Of a stretch of 5,336 nt of DNA, positions 3,444 to 5,336 are shown one piece after another (positions within the stretch are counted from its first letter, which is position 1; each line of letters opens with the position of its first letter). Origin of the DNA: Candidatus Saccharimonadia bacterium (GTDB taxonomy: Bacteria; Patescibacteriota; Saccharimonadia; Saccharimonadales; Saccharimonadaceae); assembly GCA_023257055.1 (NCBI GenBank), contig JALRDG010000115.1, positions 1 to 5,336 of the forward strand. Reading direction: 5' to 3'. The position numbers were made by a program, and so were the translations under genes. Under the pieces are notes generated by a model. That model did no database searches and was not told the origin of the DNA. It was given only the letters and a program-made list of their open reading frames with translations.

Positions 3444-5336
3444 CTATTGTTCAGATGATTTAATGGATAGCGACGGGGTATCGGCAGTACCAAGTGCTTG
3501 CTGGACCTGAGCAAGTGTCAACTGCATGACTTGCCCGGGAACGGCTTCGCCGGCAAGCATTCGTTTAGCAACTGTGTTTTCAACAGCGCGCTGGATAACG
3601 CGGCGCATCGGGCGGGCACCAAGCCGTGGATCGTACCCCATCTCAACGAGATAACGTTTCGCATCTTGATCAACAGAAATCGACAACTTCTGCTGTGCAA
3701 GATTTTTATTAATGCCACCCAAAATCAAATCCACGACTTGCAGGAGCTCTTCTTTTGTTAGCGGACGGAATATTACCATTTCATCAAAACGGTTAAGAAA
3801 CTCTGGACGGAATTGATTTGAGCTAATGAGCTCGTTCATGAATTGCTCTTCAAACTGTTCCAGTTGATAGCCGCGTTCAATGTATTCACGAATTCGGTCA
3901 GCCCCGGCATTACTGGTTGCAATAATAATTGCATCACGAAAGCTGACTTCTCGGTTCTTTTCGTCACGTAAAATACCTTCGTCGAGCAATTGTAGCAGGG
4001 TAGTTAATACCTGCGGATGAGCCTTTTCAATTTCGTCTAATAGCACGACGCTAAACGGCTGTTTCATAATCTGCGCCGTTAAACTCATCGGATCCCTGGC
4101 GCCATCCGCAAGAAGACGTGACACATCTTCCGGACGGACAAACTCGTTTAAATCAAGCCGGACAATGCGATTTTCGCCACCAAAATATACATCAGCTAAA
4201 GCCTTCGACAGCTCCGTTTTACCTACACCAGTCGGTCCTAAAAAGAGGAATGTTCCGATCGGACGATTCTGATTGCGTACGCCAGCACGAGCTCGTCGCA
4301 GTGCATCACTCACCACTTGTACGGCTCTCGTTTGATTAATCATACGTTTATGAATTAGGTCTTCGAGATGTAGCAGTTTTTCGCGCTCATTTTCATCAGA
4401 TGCGACACCGATTTTAATATCCATCGTTTGCTCGATTGCCTGCTGGACAGACTTTTGACTTACAAAGCCGTTTTCTGCATACGACGCAGACGACTCGAGC
4501 AACTTCATGGCGCGCCCCGGCATGGCTAAGTCATGAATGTAACGTTCGCTTAGTCGGTACGACTCTTCGAGCGACTGATACATATACGTCACTTTGTACT
4601 GGTGCTCTGCTAATATTAATTGATTTTGCATGACTTCAATCGTCTCTTCTTTCGTCGCTGGAGTCACCGTAACACGATTTAATGCGTTGGCGAGTGGGGA
4701 ATTACGGGCGCTAATTTGCAAGAAGCGCTGCTCATCCATGGCGAAAATCATTTTCAAGCGGCCAGCCTCAATGATTGGCAGTAGTACGTTCGATAAGTCC
4801 ACCGATCCAACGCCTTCTTCGAAGAAAAGCTGCGCATTATCAAGGAAAATAATGACATTTTTGGCACTGTAGGCTTCGTTGAGCACGCGCATCACTAAGC
4901 CTTCGAGCTCACCACGTCCCGGTGCGGCAGAAATAAGCGCCGCCGCATCCAACACGAATACCTGTCGAAATTTCAAACTCTCCGGTACCGTACTGCTTGC
5001 ATCCATAATCCGTTCAGCAAACACGTTGACGATCGTCGTTTTTCCTGCGCCAGTTGCACCAATCAGGGCGACATTTTGACGCCCGCCACCACTAAAAGTC
5101 GAAACCATCTGGTCGATTACCCGCGTATGGCCAACTAAATTAACTGATAGCAAGCCACCCCGGCTCACCTGCTCGCTAATATTCTGCCCGAAGCGCGTCA
5201 AAGTAGGCACATACCCAAACGACCAGTCCCGCGCAATGCCGCCAGTGCGACGCGGCCGGCCATGCAATTTCACCAGCTGCTGCAATCGTTCATACCAACG
5301 AATACCATTGTCTAGATCTTCCGGAGATAACTGCAT
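3444..5336 (-). CDS. ClpC/ClpB-like AAA+ ATPase with degenerate first domain (probably N-terminally partial)
   Basis: 630 residues are visible, numbered from an ATG at the very edge (5336). The frame may continue beyond the window; ClpC/ClpB proteins are usually 800-860 residues with an N-domain not seen here. Domain 1 (about 65-310): Walker A GATGAGKTT (93-101), but the Walker B segment is IIFLDN (162-167), with Asn in place of the catalytic Glu. The usual LERRFQ arginine-finger motif is replaced by PLANALNRV (214-222), and the KYRGEFE pore loop reads PGRGELE (139-145). Domain 2 (about 325-610): Walker A GPTGVGKT (367-374), Walker B VVLLDE (430-435), sensor 1 Asn 476, arginine finger Arg 516 in FRPEFLNR, sensor 2 Arg 575 in GARPMRR, all intact; the GYVG pore loop is replaced by ADGARD (410-415). 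There is no long coiled-coil M-domain and no clear IGL/VGF ClpP-docking tripeptide. Domain 2 probably hydrolyses ATP; domain 1 probably only binds it. First gene seen of the minus-strand cluster. Confidence 0.92.
   Translation of the reverse strand: MQLSPEDLDNGIRWYERLQQLVKLHGRPRRTGGIARDWSFGYVPTLTRFGQNISEQVSRGGLLSVNLVGHTRVIDQMVSTFSGGGRQNVALIGATGAGKTTIVNVFAERIMDASSTVPESLKFRQVFVLDAAALISAAPGRGELEGLVMRVLNEAYSAKNVIIFLDNAQLFFEEGVGSVDLSNVLLPIIEAGRLKMIFAMDEQRFLQISARNSPLANALNRVTVTPATKEETIEVMQNQLILAEHQYKVTYMYQSLEESYRLSERYIHDLAMPGRAMKLLESSASYAENGFVSQKSVQQAIEQTMDIKIGVASDENEREKLLHLEDLIHKRMINQTRAVQVVSDALRRARAGVRNQNRPIGTFLFLGPTGVGKTELSKALADVYFGGENRIVRLDLNEFVRPEDVSRLLADGARDPMSLTAQIMKQPFSVVLLDEIEKAHPQVLTTLLQLLDEGILRDEKNREVSFRDAIIIATSNAGADRIREYIERGYQLEQFEEQFMNELISSNQFRPEFLNRFDEMVIFRPLTKEELLQVVDLILGGINKNLAQQKLSISVDQDAKRYLVEMGYDPRLGARPMRRVIQRAVENTVAKRMLAGEAVPGQVMQLTLAQVQQALGTADTPSLSIKSSEQ

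Noticed and set aside
3498..5079. Several plus-strand open frames of 65-87 codons opposite the Clp-like ATPase
   Set aside because: They overlap conserved AAA+ motifs on the other strand and show no coherent domains; they arise from the codon pattern of the real gene.
1..5336. Possible alternative code with TGA read as an amino acid, since no gene here ends in TGA
   Set aside because: Glycines and tryptophans in conserved motifs use normal codons, no in-frame TGA interrupts any gene, and seven stops are too few to be meaningful. In-frame TGA just upstream of the TetR and kinase starts fits ordinary stops.

Overview
The window looks like a piece of a small-genome, host-associated bacterium, most probably of the Candidate Phyla Radiation and perhaps Saccharibacteria (TM7). 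This is inferred from style, not from a marker gene: moderate GC, tight packing, a stand-alone receiver whose conserved lysine is followed by Ser-Asp rather than Pro, an HQLRTP-type cytoplasmic histidine kinase, a compact VIT1/CCC1 transporter, and a divergent ClpC-like ATPase. Every gene reads through in the standard code, and all seven stop codons are TAA or TAG.

Plus strand, 1-1081: the C-terminal part of a Nudix hydrolase enters from the left edge and ends at 388. A 63-bp gap follows, carrying a TTGCAC/GTGCAA inverted repeat that could be an operator. Next comes a complete TetR-family repressor (452-1081) with no visible Shine-Dalgarno sequence.

Minus strand, 5336-1103: five genes run the same way, converging on the TetR gene. 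In transcription order they are a ClpC/ClpB-like two-domain AAA+ ATPase (its real N-terminus probably lies beyond the window), a five-helix VIT1/CCC1-family metal transporter, a soluble PAS histidine kinase, a single-domain response regulator, and a 48-residue single-pass membrane protein at 1103-1249. Gaps are 14, 36, 1 and 49 bp. Kinase and regulator are almost certainly co-translated, and the transporter has a textbook AAGGAG site 14 bp behind the ATPase. A consensus TATAAT at the end of the transporter gene may give the two-component pair its own promoter. A perfect 8-bp inverted repeat lies between the regulator and the small membrane gene.

How they may work together (inference): the kinase and regulator form a cytoplasmic signalling pair with no DNA-binding output, so the regulator must act through protein contact or as a phosphate relay. 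The transporter would move Fe2+ or Mn2+ out of the cytoplasm, and the ATPase looks like a protein-remodelling machine. The ATPase is the most unusual protein: its first AAA+ domain has lost the Walker B glutamate and the usual arginine-finger motif, neither domain has the aromatic pore-loop residue that grips substrate, and no ClpP-docking tripeptide is visible. It is therefore unlikely to be a standard protease unfoldase. No RNA genes, mobile elements or CRISPR arrays were seen.
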